DNA from: Maratus speciosus
Taxonomy: Eukaryota; Arthropoda; Arachnida; Araneae; Salticidae
NCBI GenBank assembly: GCA_963932465.1
Contig: OZ010798.1
Span: forward strand, 19,204,981 to 19,268,980
Length of the DNA: 64,000 nucleotides
Direction: 5' to 3'
This document shows positions 34,439 through 47,145 of the stretch, piece by piece; positions within the stretch are counted from its first letter, which is position 1; each line of letters starts with the position of its first letter. The notes under the pieces were generated by a model that saw nothing but the letters and a program-made list of their open reading frames with translations, was not told the DNA's origin and did not search any database. The position numbers and the translations under genes were made by a program.

Positions 34439-37272
34439 TTCCCATTTAAAAACATATATATATATATGTAACTGGTATTCAAAAACAAAGTTTTCGCCAA
34501 ATTGGTGTCAGAAAAGGATCGTGCCTATGTGGTGTGTATATGACATCTGTGCCTATAAAATGTTACAACAGCTTTTGTATTAATATTGGACATCTAAATT
34601 AACACAGAATTTTTTGATTGTTAATGCCATGATGACGTTCAAAATGAGCTGAGGAAGTTTTGAAACATCTTCTTTATTGATAGCACTTATAATTTCATTA
34701 TTGAGGTTAAAGTTCCAGGAATTCTCATTCTCATTTTTAACACTTTCCAACCTATAGTTGAAGAATGTTTGGCTTTGGTTTGCCTATCTGTCCATTCTCT
34801 ACTCGCATAAATATAGTCGGATCGCCATGAAATTGATATAGGGTAGATGTGCCAGTAATGGACACCCTTAAGGAATTTCTTTAAAAATTATTTTTTTATT
34901 AATAGTTATAATTATTATATTCCAGTTTTTTCAATATTATATTAATCTATCAACAATATTTAACCATTTTTATAACCTCATTTCCCCATATGGATAGAAA
35001 TTTAATTTTAAATAACAGAAATATAGGCTGAATCCATATCAACTCAGGCAGGGGGGTTACCTTCATAGTCTCAGAAGTTTTTGAATTGAACATACGTTAA
35101 AATTTAAGAAAAGTAAGATACTTGTATATTTTCATTTTGCCCCCAAAAAATTCCTGGCCCGAGATACGGGCCGCCAAAGATGACATCCCCGGCATCCTTT
35201 CTCATTCGCGATTTTCGATAAAAATTTTAAAGTGCTCTATCTCTAGAACGGTGCAAGATATTTTGTTGCGGTTTATTTTATTTTAAAGATAATATTCTTC
35301 TGTTTAAAATTATATACCCAATTTTGAAAAGTGTATTCAACTTTTCTTGTGGCAGCCTTTAAAAAAAAAAAAGTTTAAAAAAAAAAAAAAAAATATTTCG
35401 AAAATGCCAATCCCAAAAATTTTGATTTTTTTGCTGTTGATCAATACCATTGGGAACTATCTTCACTGTAAAGGAGAACTTCCACTTTAGAGTTTAACAA
35501 ATTTTAGAAACATTTTAAAAATTCTGAGAAATTTACAGGAACTGTATATATACAGTTCCAGTAAAAGCCACTGAATTTTTGCTTATTTGTATCATATTTG
35601 TAAGGATAAGCCTACTATATATCCTAAACAAGTTAGAAATTGCAATATAAAATGTGGTAAATGAGGAGCGTGCGTACTATAACTAGTTTTATAAATATTC
35701 AGATCTTAGTGCAATAAGTTACACTCTTGGGCAAAAAGGGCATGAATACAAAATTTATTATGATTCTACATATTAAATTCAGTAATACGGAAATAATATG
35801 AATTCATCTTAAAAAGACTTAATCGCCATGGCAACCTAGAATCATTACCTATCATGGTATATCATTGAATCAATTATGTATTATAGGATTTTTAAATAGA
35901 ATGAAGAAAACTTTTATTAATGTATTTTATGTTTTAATTTGATTTTCATAGCATTTGAAGTGATACATACTTTATTTTCAATACCGAACATAGTAAAACA
36001 ATCTCAATAACATATATCAATTACACAGCAATACAAATTATATTAATACAAGTTAGAGTTCAGACAAATGGGCAGACAAATCGAATCCATAAAGACTTTC
36101 AACTATGTTGGAAATTGTTAAAAACACATAAATAGACCGGAATTTGACTTTTAGAAATTTATGTCAATAGACGGAAGCATACTTGAATACTTTCATACAA
36201 CCCTGTATTTTACCTACTATCTTTATATACATGCCACTATTTAGCTAATATTTAATTAAGATTAAAACATCCTTAAAACCAGTGAAATCACACTTCCAGA
36301 GATTATCATTCATAGACGGCCATGTATCTAATTCTTTGCGTGGACCTGTATATCATTTTATCTATATTCTCCAAACATATTTTAGTATACTAAATGTAGT
36401 TCAGTGTAAAAATTCATAACTCATTTAAAAATCACCTTTAAGCTACTTTCATTCATACTCAGTAAACCCTTAAGATTTCTTTTGTGTAGCCCTGTATATG
36501 ATCTACAGCATTTATGCACACAACGTAACATGGAAAAATTTAGTTAAACTTAAAAACTCAAACACAACTAAAAATGCACTTCCAGCAATACCCTTACGAT
36601 TTCTTTTGTGTAGCCCTGTATATGATCTACAGCCTTTATACACACAACGTAATATGGAAATATTTAATTAAACTTGAAAACTCATATCGCAACTAAAAAT
36701 GCGCCTCTAGCAATCATCGCTAATGTACAGTATTTCCAATAAGGTAAAGTATCCGAAATCTTTTGTGTGTCCCTGTAAACACTAAGCACTTTCTATGACA
36801 CAGGAAGTAATTTTTTGTAAACCTCTGCAATAAAGTATGTATCACTTCAAATGCTATGAAAATCAAATTAAAACATAAAAGACATTAATAAAAGTTTTCT
36901 TCATTCTATATAAAAATCCTATAATACATAATTGATTCAATGATATACCATGATAGGCAATGATTCTAGGTTGCCATGGCGATTAAGTCCTTTTAAGATG
37001 GATTCATATTACTTCCGTATTACTGAATTTAATATATGGAATTATAGTAAATTTTGTATTCATGCCTTTTTGCCCAAGAGTGTAACACTTATTGCACCAA
37101 GATCTGAATATTTATAAAACTAGTTAATACTATGCATGCACCTCATTTGCCATATTTGATATTGCAATTTCTAACTTGTTTAGGATATATAGTCCTTAGG
37201 ATATATATCCTTACAAATATGATACAAATAAGCAAAAATTCAGTGACTTTTACTGGAACTGTATATATACAG

Positions 37273-38959
37273 TAGAGATGCAACGAATATTCGGCCCATT
37301 CGGCCTGTCTGCCGAATATTCGGCTTCGGCCGAATATCAAGTCCATTATTCGGCCTTGGCCGAATAATACTGTAATAAATGTTTTTATATTTACACAGTA
37401 TAACTTTTTAATTTGACAATTTATATTCATCATATATAATGAAAATTTTATTTGAAATTAACTAACACTTTTTTTTTCCATTAACTTTCATACTCCGAAT
37501 GGGTTTTATCTACCCATATTTATATAAGAGGCTAATTTAGGAATCATCTTAAAAAATTTTATGCTGTATCAGTAAGTACAAAAAGTATCTGTAATAAGCT
37601 AACATAATCTGTTAAATTTAAAATTAATCTATTCAAAATTGTTTTAATACAGCTGTACAAGGTAATTCAATTTTTTTTTTTATCATAATGGGAAGTTTAA
37701 CATTTAACCCATGTTACATAAAAAAATATTTCTTTCAATAATATTTTGATTTATACCTATAAAAAGAACATAAATATATGATTGATTAGATATAGATGTC
37801 TTATATGTATAAGATATTTAAGTCGTATATGTTGCTGTTGCAATACTTAAAGGCTTTTAGTAAAATACGCTTAAAAGTTAAATATAATTTAAGTGATTTT
37901 TTTAAGTCTGTTACTATTTCTTATTAAATAATGAAAGAAATGTAAATACTAAATTCTTTTAATTAGTATGCATTTACGTTTTAGATATTTTTTTCAAGAA
38001 TAGCATTGTAATGCCTTAAAAAACAGTTAATGTTTTCAATAAATGTAGATTGTGATGCAGAAATAATAATTCAGCATTCTCAGGTGATAGTCTATTTCTT
38101 TTTTTTTTTTTTTTTTTTTCGTAAATGTTACCTGTTTCTGAAAATAATCTCTCACTATATACGGTATTTCCTGGTGCAGAAAGGTACTTTTGGGCTAATT
38201 GTGAAAGGTTTGGAAAGTCTTTCGAATTTTTCGCCCACCACTCCAAAGGACACTGTTGTCTTTCTAGTAGTGGCTGGGAAAGAAAATTACTAATTTCTTT
38301 TACTTCTTCACATTGAGGGGCACTTTCTATAGAAGCTTCACTGCTGACAGCAAAGAAAAAAAAATAATAAAGATAAATAAAAATTTTGTTAATTGTGAGC
38401 TTTATAAAGTCTACAATGATTTCTTTCCACCATTTTAGAGGATATTCCTTTCACCTTTTCTATCAGTGGTTTTTCTTAAGATATGAAGATTTCTTATTTT
38501 TTATTTCATCTGAAAGCTGAAACTTATGTTTCCTAGTACTTTTAAAATTTTGTCATTATTTTAAAATGTAACAACAACACACATAATATCTATTAAAATG
38601 TAACTAGACAGTACTCGATGAGGAACTTTTGCTAAGAATTTTTTGGGGGGTTTGAATATTTGAGATTTTTTGTTTGAGAATTTGAGATTGAGGCAATTTT
38701 TAGGCCGAACATAGCCGAATATTTTTTCAGAGTAAAATAATGCTTTAAAAAATTAAAAATTTGTATATAAATAATTTTTTAAAAGAAAACAATATATTTT
38801 AATTGTGAAATATACAAGAATTGTGCATATAGTGCATACTATATTTTGTTTTTAGGCAAAAATAAGTTCATTATTCGGCGGCCGAATAGGCCGAATATTC
38901 GGCTGTAACTTGGCCGAGTATTCGGTTATTCGGCCAAACCACTATTCGTTGCATCACTA
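37273..38959. mobile_element. hAT element, TAGAGATGCAACGAATA ends, TSD ATATACAG
   Basis: The left end TAGAGATGCAACGAATATTC and, inverted, the right end TAGTGATGCAACGAATAGTG match closely. A perfect 8-bp TSD, ATATACAG, lies at 37265-37272 and 38960-38967. GGCCGAATATTCGGC words repeat inside both ends. It carries a transposase C-terminus on the minus strand. The family is the same as, or close to, the shell at 43063-63384. Confidence 0.92.
38016..38375 (-). pseudogene. hAT transposase, C-terminal dimerisation domain (remnant)
   Basis: About 115 residues read without a break on the minus strand. The part from about 38246 down contains PLEWWAKNS, LAQKYLSAPGN, SERLFSETGNIY, RNRLSPENAE and a final LLFLHHNL. 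These are the ordered motifs of the hAT C-terminal dimerisation region. Upstream the frame continues through CEEVKEISNFLSQPLLERQQ before it is lost in a T-rich tract. The catalytic core and BED zinc finger are missing, so the remnant cannot encode a working transposase. A poly-K insertion (AAG/AAA run) sits between GNIY and RNRL and probably arose by slippage. It lies within the element at 37273-38959. Confidence 0.88.
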
Positions 38960-40849
38960 ATATACAGTTCCTGTAAAATTCTCTGAATTTTTTAAATGTT
39001 TCTAAAATTTGTTAAACTCAAAAGTGGAAGTTCTCCTTTACAGTGAAGATAGTTCCCAATGGTATTGATCAACAGCAAAAAAATCAAAATTTTTGGGATT
39101 GGCATTTTCAAAAGGTTTCCACAAGAAAAGTTGAATACATTTTTCAAATTTGGGTATATCATTTTAAACAAAAGAATATTATCTTTAAAATAAAAAAAAC
39201 CGCAACAAAATATCTTGCACCATTCTAGAGATAGAGCACTTTAAAATTTTTATTGGAAATGGTGCCCGGGATGCCATCTTTGGCGCCCTATATCTTGGGC
39301 CAGGAATTTTTTGGGGCAAAACCAAAATATACAAGTATCTTATTTTTTATTGAATTTTAACATATGTTCAATTCAAAAACTTCTGAGACTATGAAGGTAA
39401 GATTTTTTCTTTGGCTGCCTGAATTGACATGGATCATACCTATATCAAAACACCCAAAAGCCCAGTAATGGACACCCCATAAAAAGTAATAAATATAATT
39501 GTTTTTATGACTGTATTTAGAACCAGAATTTAATGAATACTTACTAATGAAACAAAATAGTTATTTTTAAATAAATTTAACAATTAGAATACCAGTAATT
39601 AATAAAATATTTGTGATAATCATTTACTGTTTGCATCAATTATTGTAATTATCAGAAGATCGATGTTTTAATTGTTTTAGATGGATAGTTTAAAATACTA
39701 AATATCAGACAATTACAGCTATCAAATTATTGAAACAGTGGTGGATTTGATTTAAAAGGTAATAAAAAAAGTAAAAAAAAAAGTTTTGGAATATTAATGT
39801 TTAGTTTTGTGTCGCTATTTTTAACAATCTTCCAGAGATTACTTGATATACCATTTATAATAATTAATTTTACAAATATGAAAGAAATGATATTGTGAGT
39901 TGAATATTTTAAATACTAAATAAAATAATTTCAAAATAAAACTGTAGAACTAATGTTTGAGGCCACTGATCTGCAGATTTACTAGTTTCATGAATATTAC
40001 CTATAACTTTCATTAATAGTATTACTTTTTTTTTTTTTTAATAAGGAAACATTTAAGACAGAAAAAGGATTTTTAATAGCTTCTGTAACTTAATTGTTTT
40101 TATTTAAACAGAGAGGGGTTAAGCCCTATGAGCCCCTCTTTGACCGTGCTCTTAAACAGTAATTTCTGCTTCCTGGCTGGTTTGATTGGCAGATTATAAA
40201 ATATGTGAGGTATATATATGTACTACATAAAAAAAAATAATAAATAAAATATCAAAATTTTATTAATCACATAAAATAACTTAAAAGCAGCTATTTATAA
40301 AAGTTTTGGTGTTATTACATTTTGGTAAGTATAATTTAAAAATTAAATTTGATTATTTAGGTTTGCAGTTAAGCGAAAGTATTTTATGCACCATAAACAT
40401 TACTAAAATTGCATTTTTAGCAATGTCTACATGGGGTGTCCATTACTGGAAAATGACTGATTAACCATCCCAGTAATGGACATCCCCTCTTAAAACCTTA
40501 AAAAGAAATGAAATTTTGTAATTAGCCATTAGTATATAAAATTCAAAGTTTTCTATTTCTACTCAAACAAAAACATTCAAATTTTGCAAGAAAATAAATA
40601 ATATATAAATTAATTAAACGAAGCCAGCTCTTAACCTCTTCATTAAGATTTTCACAGAAAAACAGCAAAACTTTGAAACATTATTTTCTGCTTCCTGATT
40701 GGTTTGATTAAAAGTGTCAACAATAACATAGGTTTATAAAACATGCAAGGGAGAATTATAAAAAAAATAATTAAAGCTAAATATTTATTAGTTATTTTTT
40801 TATGAACCAAAAACATCAAAGGGTGTCCATTACTGGCACATCTACCCTA

Positions 40850-42209
40850 TGTGATTTATATTCACTATGGCATGTTCGATATTGAAAATGAAGCATATAG
40901 CAGTTAAAGTTCCTTTACAGGGACATTCAAAAGAATTCTGATACATTACAGCTTATGGGGAAAAATCGTTTGTGGTGGTTTTTAATAACATTTCCTATTA
41001 AAAACTTATTGAAATTTAAATATAGCTCTGGAAGTACATTACAAGATTCTTACTATAGAATATGGTATGGATAGCCTTAAGGAGAATAACATTACATTAC
41101 AGTCTGCAGAGAAAAATCGTTTGCAGTGTATTTTATTCATGTTACAGATTGGAATTTATATATATCGCTATCTCTGAGGTTCACTGCAAATTTACTATAG
41201 AATATGATATGCATAGCATTCATCATTGACAGTGGTGGGGAAATATGTCATTTTACTCGCTGCTGGCGAGTGAATTTTTAGGTGAAACTGCAAACTATAG
41301 AAATATGCCTAAAACTATTTTCTTTACTAGTTAGCCATATTTTTCAACTTTCCAAATTACTGCGATGTAAACCTGGTGCTAACTTCTATCCTGTACTAAA
41401 CTTTTTTCTCTTGTATATATTTCTTAATTTTACAGAAAAAAAGTTTGAAAATGCATTGTAGTTATAGTAATTAACTATCTTTACAGTCACAAAAATTTTG
41501 TCTTAACAATTTTCAACCGTGCCTTGAATTTTGCTGATTGATAAAATTTTCTGAAAATTCTTTACTGCTGATCATTGATACATGGGAACACATAAAATTT
41601 GGTTAAAAAGATCCAGGGTTGTAAAAAAAATTGCTCGTGCTGCCGTGCAGCTACCCACTAAAACCTTTATGGTTGTAAGAAACCCTACCAGGGCAGCTAC
41701 CCACTACAACCCTGCAATAATTGCCGGAAGTATGTTTTCTGTTGTGGTATGCATTATTAAATTACTTTTTTAAAAAATATTTCTTAGTGTGTATAAACTT
41801 TACAGATCATATACAGGGCTACACAAATCATCTGAAGTACTTTCCCGTTTAAAATTTCCCTTCAGCATTATCCATCAGTAAACTGTCATATGTGTTTTCT
41901 AATTGAACTAAATTTTAGCATACAATGTATTATGTGATAAATCTATCGTACATAAACATAGTTTATGAAAAAGGCTGATTGTAATTTGCATTGTATTTAA
42001 ATGCTAAATTTTATTTATTTATATCTTGCAAAGTATTTACATATAATTTTGGATTTAACTATATGCCTATTCAGCGGAATAGCTCTGTAAACATTTTGTT
42101 AAATTAAAAAGGCTTTTAATGCTTATTTCGCTAGCAGGCCATTTCTTTAAAAAATGTATCTTTCATCGGCTATTGAGTTTTAACATTTGCAGCCATTTTC
42201 TTTATATCC
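40850..42209. other. CCT2 upstream region or first intron; one hAT MITE relic
   Basis: No first coding exon of CCT2 could be identified. At 41231-41290 the words CAGTGGTGGGGAAATATGTC and TACTCGC...GCGAGTGAA resemble, in inverted order, the ends of the CAGGGGTGGGGAA MITEs at 49819-50174 and 55015-55383; the copy seems to run to about 41520. The word ATCATATACAGGGCTACACA near 41808 is the complement of the loop repeat at 36486. Confidence 0.45.
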
Positions 42210-42213
42210 TTAA

Positions 42214-42627
42214 GGCTCCTGTCCTTGCCGGCGAAGACACACATGAACTAATGCTAATCCTATGGGGAGGGATTTATCTAATATCGCGTTTGTGTTTCGA
42301 CATTTTTAAATTAATTCTTTCGCATTGGATAGCGGAGGTCAGTCTCATCACACCTTTTTTACTTTTTCGATTTTGGTCGCAGATATTTTTTATAAAGTTA
42401 CTTTCACTTTCAAAACTGGTTCTGAAAATGAAAGTGTCATTCTAAAAAATATCTGCAACTAAAATCGAAGAAGTAAAAAAGGTGCGATGTAGAGACGGAT
42501 CTTGGCTATCCAATGCAAAAAAATAAAATATTTAAAAATGTCAAAATGCAAACGAGATATTAGAAAAATCCCTCCCTATAGGATTAGCATTAGCTCATGC
42601 GTGCCTTCGCCGGAAGGCACAGGAGCC
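42214..42627. mobile_element. 414-bp foldback MITE at a TTAA target
   Basis: The left end GGCTCCTGTCCTTGCCGGCG is inverted at the right end (CAGGAGCC), and TTAA flanks both (42210-42213 and 42628-42631). The arms match along nearly their whole length with the centre near 42420. The TTAA target suggests a piggyBac- or Kolobok-type MITE. It lies about 190 bp upstream of the CCT2 exon. Confidence 0.8.
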
Positions 42628-42815
42628 TTAAAAGAGAAGGAATTAGCACGTTTTTAGAGCCCCTGAATTCTGAATAAGATAAGATGTTCACAAACATAGC
42701 TCTAAGGGAACATGACCACTTAATGCACTAAAAGTTTTTTTTTTATCCTGCATATTATAGATTTTTGTTATACATATCTAATACAAATCTAAGCTTTTAA
42801 TTCTATTTGTTTCAG

Positions 42816-42950
42816 GTGTCACTAAATCCTGTTCGTGTTTTGAAAGGTGATACAGAAGAAGAAAAGAGAGAAGATGCCCGTCTGTCATGTATTTTCGGAG
42901 CCATTGCTATTGGCGATTTGTTAAAATCAACTTTAGGCCCAAAAGGCATG
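42816..42950 (+). CDS. CCT2: CCT2 (TCP-1 beta) internal exon
   Basis: A 135-base exon, phase 0 at both ends, coding 45 residues near the N-terminus of the CCT/TRiC beta subunit, the cytosolic chaperonin ring that folds actin, tubulin and other proteins. It reads [12 protein letters not shown], a charged [11 protein letters not shown] stretch, then [18 protein letters not shown]. This last part is the conserved CCT2 segment leading to the first ATP-binding loop (STLGPKGM in group II chaperonins). The acceptor CTATTTGTTTCAG ends at 42815 and the donor GTATGT starts at 42951. The preceding exon should carry the start codon; the next should begin with DKIL. Neither was found. The intron that follows is at least 21 kb because of nested transposons, unless this is a gene fragment. 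Of the CCT subunits, beta fits best ([18 protein letters not shown] in others). Confidence 0.9.
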
Positions 42951-43329
42951 GTATGTGTAACATTGTTCTTTTTATCCTTTTAATCAGATTATCAGGGCTG
43001 CCACAGGTGACTATTTTTATGTTCTGTTCGCACCACTATTTAAAAAAAAATACATTCTGTAGTAGGGATGTACCGAATATTCGGTATTCGGCCATACTAC
43101 CGAATAGCAAACTATTTGGTTTGGCCGAATATCAAAATATTCTCCCAAACCAATACTTAAAAAGAAAACTTTTAAATCATATTCTTAAAAACCTTATACA
43201 ACTTCTACATTTAACAGTCAACTTATAAAGATATTCAGAATAATTAGAAACAGAAAATCATATTTAAATAAAAGATAATGTTTTTACATTATTTGTTTGC
43301 TGTTTGTTAAGTATTATTTAAGAAAATTA

Positions 43330-43465
43330 ACTAATCACGAGGATTTTCATAGAAATTAATTGTGTACAAATGCAAGTTCCTGAACATTGTCCAGTAAATA
43401 ATCTGTTTCTTGCTAAGATTTTAAGAACAACGTTTACAATCTCTGAAAATGATTGCCCACTCCAG
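43330..43465 (-). pseudogene. hAT transposase C-terminus, split by a second hAT
   Basis: On the minus strand, reading from about 47275 to 47229 and then 43465 to 43330, the frame gives AKKFLNAS, a stop, then SGQSFSEIVNVVLK, RNRLFTGQ and SMKIL. These match, in order, the hAT C-terminal motifs (AKKYL, SERLFSxxGNVV, RNRL, final hydrophobic strand). The stop codon and the extra residues between LK and RNRL show decay. The hAT element at 43466-47220 splits it. Recognition depends on weak motifs. Confidence 0.65.
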
Positions 43466-44004
43466 CAGGGTTCGCAAAGCTGGGCCCAGTTCGAAAAAAC
43501 CCGGTGGGTTTTTTCAGAATGGGCCCACTTGAAAAAGCCCACTGAAAAACCCATAATGTGGGTTTTTTCAATTTTCAGAAATATTTAAAATTTTAAACAA
43601 CATATACATTTAATAAATTTAAGTCATTTCAGTTAATTTTGAAAAAAAAAATTAATATATAAAAGCCATTACATAAACACTCGAGGTAAAATAAAAATGT
43701 ATTTTTAGCACATTTAAATACTTTACTAACATAGAACATAGTAGGCAACATACATAGTACATAATTATATAGGTAAAGGCATATCATAAGAATTTCTTTA
43801 TAAAAAAAATTCAAATTAACTATATTCATGAAAATAAAAGATATGTATTTTTACTTTCTTCTATCTTCACAAGAAGAAAGTACTTAATTTGTGAAAAATT
43901 TTGACTTCCAGTTTACGACGGATTTATACATTTTAAAAAGGTCCTGAAGATAATTTGGTGGTTTTTAGAAAATATCTATCTGTCTGTATGTGACAAAAAT
44001 TTTG

Positions 44005-44690
44005 TGGGTGCTCTATCTCAAGAAGTAATGCACAGAATTTCACAAAACTTAAGTTCAGTTAGATCTTGATGTAAACTGATGCTGATTAGCTTTTGGTGTA
44101 TATTGCCCAACAGGTGGTGCTGCTATGCTGCATTTATCTCAATTTTTGTAATAGCTTTATCTCAAGAACTAATGCACGGATTTTCATCAAACTTCAGATT
44201 CAGTTACAAGTTAAGTTGTTGCTTATCAAGTTTTGGTGTATATCGCCCAACAGGTAGTGCTGTTATGGTACATTTTTTCACAATTTCATCAATAACTCTT
44301 ATCTCAAGAACTAATGTACGCAATTAAATAAAAATTTAGATTCAGTTAGACCTTGATATAAACTGGTGCTGATTAGTTTTTGGTGAATATCACCCAACAG
44401 TGGAACTGTTGTGCTGCATTTTGTATAATTACCGCAATATCTCAAGAATTAATGCATGGATTTTCATCAAACTTCAGATTCAGTTAGACGTTCACGTAAG
44501 CTGTTACTGATTAGGTTTAGGTATAAATTGCACAGCCGATAGTGTTGGTATGCTGAATTTTTCACGATTTTTTGCAAAATCTATATCTCAAAAACTAATG
44601 CAGGTAATTTAATCAAACTTAATATTCTGTTTCATTTTCACATAAATAGATCCTTATTAGACTTGGATGTAAATTGAACAACAGGTGTTG
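44005..44690. repeat. ~143-bp tandem array, five units
   Basis: Units carry TATCTCAAGAACTAATGCAC, ATTTTCATCAAACTT, TTTTGGTGTATATTGCCCAA and CAGGTGGTGCTG. They recur at about 44011, 44155, 44298, 44435 and 44582. The same unit, inverted, occurs at 14030-14345. The frames across the array are not coding. Confidence 0.8.
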
Positions 44691-45234
44691 AATTTATGCT
44701 GCTTGGGTTGGGAATTTTGGTTGTGGACATCAAAAAGGGTGGATTTCAAAATTCAATGATTTGTTTGAAACAATGTGGTACTTACATCTCCTTGTTAAAT
44801 GCATCCAATTCAACGAACCTATGTTTTACAATCCTCGCGATGGGCATAGATGCGGCACTATGATAGCGAATTTTGAATTATTAACATGTATGAGATAAAA
44901 GAAAGTTTTGAGATTGGCACATCCGACTAGTTTACTCCTTTTTAACTTCTTACTTATATATTTTAAATATTAATGTTCTATTCATTCTTTGATTTTAAAG
45001 CAAATTAATTTTATATATTCTATTATATTTATGAAACTAATTTGTGAGAAACACTGACACTTAATTTAAATTCATATAACTTGTAAAATAGCATTACAAT
45101 TATATTGTATATAGGGAAACAATGTATTTTTTTATGTATAGTATATATAATATATGAATAATATTGTATACAATAATGTAATGTCGCATATATTGTACTT
45201 TTGAAAAAAACCCGATTTTCCCCGGGGGAAATTG

Positions 45235-47145
45235 CAGGGTTGCTGGCTTTTAGCCAGGCCAAAAAAAGCCGGCCGGCTTTTTTTGGTTTTAACCGCTTAA
45301 AAAAAGCCGGCTTTTATTGAAAAAAGCCAGTTTTTATTTTTTAAAGTTGGTTTACAGTAAATTCGTTTTAAATTTGGATCAATTAATTTTTAATACACTT
45401 ATAAATATTTTCTATTTAAAAAAAATTATAGATTTCTATTAAATTTTATCAAATAAATAAGTCTTTATAACTTCTAGAAGGCAACTGTGAACACATTATG
45501 TCTGAAAAAGAATATATATATATAAACATTGAAAAGGATATAAGTTAGGCTCTAAACTGGTGTTTTGAAATTCTATATTATATATAGTGTTGACTCTAAG
45601 TCGCTTTAGCAGGGCACAGTGCCCGACGGCCCTTTTTATTTCCTTTTTGCGCCCGGCAGCTCTTTCAAACCCTTCCGATGTGGTCGGCTGCCCTTTTTAA
45701 CACTTCCTATGCACCCCATGGTAATTCAATTGATACCGAAAAAATATCGCAAATTCTAGAGACTCTAAACAAACCAGTTCAAAATATGTTTTATGAACAA
45801 GGTACAAGTGTGCCCTTTTCGAAAAAAATGTGCCCTTATTTTATAATAGTGTTCCCTTTTTGAAAAAAATGTACCCTTTTTTTGGAATAGTGTTCCCTTT
45901 TTGAAAAATTCACGCCCGGCGGTCGTTTTTTTCTAGCGTCAACACTAATATAGCTCCTCATGTACTACACATTTTAAAGATTATATTTAATTAAAACTGT
46001 TCTTAACTGCTCTGCTCAACAAGCACAAAATGTTTTGACACATTTAAAAATTCATTTTTAACGGAAAGATGTAAAATTCGAAAGCCTGACCATGGAAGCG
46101 ATTTGGAATCGAACTGTGTTTTCCATTTTTTGATCCAACAATTACCTATTGAGTTATAAGAAATTTTCGGATACGTGACAAACATGTTTTTTCACCCTTT
46201 TCTGAGTGGTTTCTTCTTTCGTGCGGAAATTCAGTTCAAAACGCTCACTTTGACACTATTTTCTGAAAAATCTATTGCATTTGCAAAAAAACAGAAAAAA
46301 CAGCACAATTACATAGTTTCTGAACAACAAAATCTGCTAGTTTCATGCATTTCTGAACAAAAATAAATTAAAACTTATGTCAGAAAGTTGCCCTTTTGGA
46401 TTTAAAAGCCTTAATGACAAAATGTAGCACGTCAAAATGGAAACATTCTTATGTGTCCATATGGAGAGATTAAGTTATAAATGTTAAAAGAGAAATTATA
46501 AAAGATGTTTCATTTGAGGAGAGTGGTACATAAGTGCATAAAAAATAGAGTATTTAAAACAAGAAAAAAAAAATAATCTCCAAATAAAATTTTGAAAAGC
46601 TTGTTGCTAAGCATATTCATGCATATGTTATTCATAATGTTTTTAATAGTGAGAAATGGTGGTGTTTTTATTAATATGACTATGTATAATTTCAAATGTT
46701 TGCTAGAAATAAAATAAGACTTGTATATTAATAGCTCTTAAAATTAAGTAATAAAACATATAACTAAGTAACCATTGTCCTCTTTAATTTTATAAAGCAG
46801 TAAAAATTAAAAAATTGGCAGTTGGTATGGCCCTTTTAAAATTTAGCTGACATATTTGCAATTCAGAATACAAATCACAAGCAAAATCATCTAAGTTTTA
46901 TTCCAGTATTAATGTCCTCATTATTGAGAAATTGGGTTGCTTATTAAACTGTAAATCAATTAAATGTCATTAAAACTAATTTAAAACACTTTAAAATGTG
47001 TAGTTTATAATAATTACAATGCTTTATTGTATAAAAGTTAATTATGGCCAAAAAAAGCCAATTTTGGCCAAAAAAAGCCGGTTAAAACCAATAAAAGCCA
47101 CCGGCCTGGCTTTTTTTAATTTTAGCCGGCTTTTTTGCAACCCTG
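45235..47145. mobile_element. third hAT shell, TSD GGAAATTG
   Basis: The ends CAGGGTTGCTGGCTTTTAGC and, inverted, CAGGGTTGCAAAAAAGCCGG are flanked by a perfect TSD GGAAATTG (45227-45234 and 47146-47153). AAAAAAGCCGG words fill both ends. There is no transposase. It inserted in the right half of the second shell. Confidence 0.9.
45585..45947. mobile_element. small TIR element, TAGTGTTGAC ends
   Basis: The left TAGTGTTGACTCTAAGTCGC and right, inverted TAGTGTTGACGCTAGAAAAA ends match over about 14 bases. GCCCGNCGGCC/GGGC words and CCCTTTTTGAAAAA repeats lie inside. No certain TSD: the flanks are ATTATATA and ATATAGCT. It sits inside the third hAT shell. Confidence 0.5.

Larger units (their letters stand above)
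35035..39450. repeat. large foldback, arms about 0.95 kb, split by a hAT element
   Basis: The left arm 35035-35985 matches, inverted, the right arm 36820-37264 continued at 38968-39450. Shared words include CAATACCATTGGGAACTATC, GTATATATACAG, ACCAAGATCTGAATATTTA and GAAGTGATACATACTTTATT. The 835-bp loop (35986-36819) carries a ~120-bp direct repeat containing GTGTAGCCCTGTATATGATC. The hAT element at 37273-38959 breaks the right arm. Confidence 0.75.
34841..40847. mobile_element. 6-kb TA-flanked element, perfect 27-bp TIR
   Basis: The left end (34841-34867) starts GGGTAGATGTGCCAGTAATG and the right end (40821-40847) is its exact complement. TA lies on both sides (34839-34840 and 40848-40849). 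The core CCAGTAATGGACACCC also occurs at about 39463, 40433 (inverted) and 40471. The interior holds a large foldback and a hAT insertion. No mariner transposase was found; 39480-40820 is AT-rich and gene-free. Confidence 0.75.

Noticed and set aside
42119..42445. A 108-residue frame upstream of the CCT2 exon
   Set aside because: Most of it lies in one arm of the TTAA foldback MITE; it is not a CCT2 first exon.
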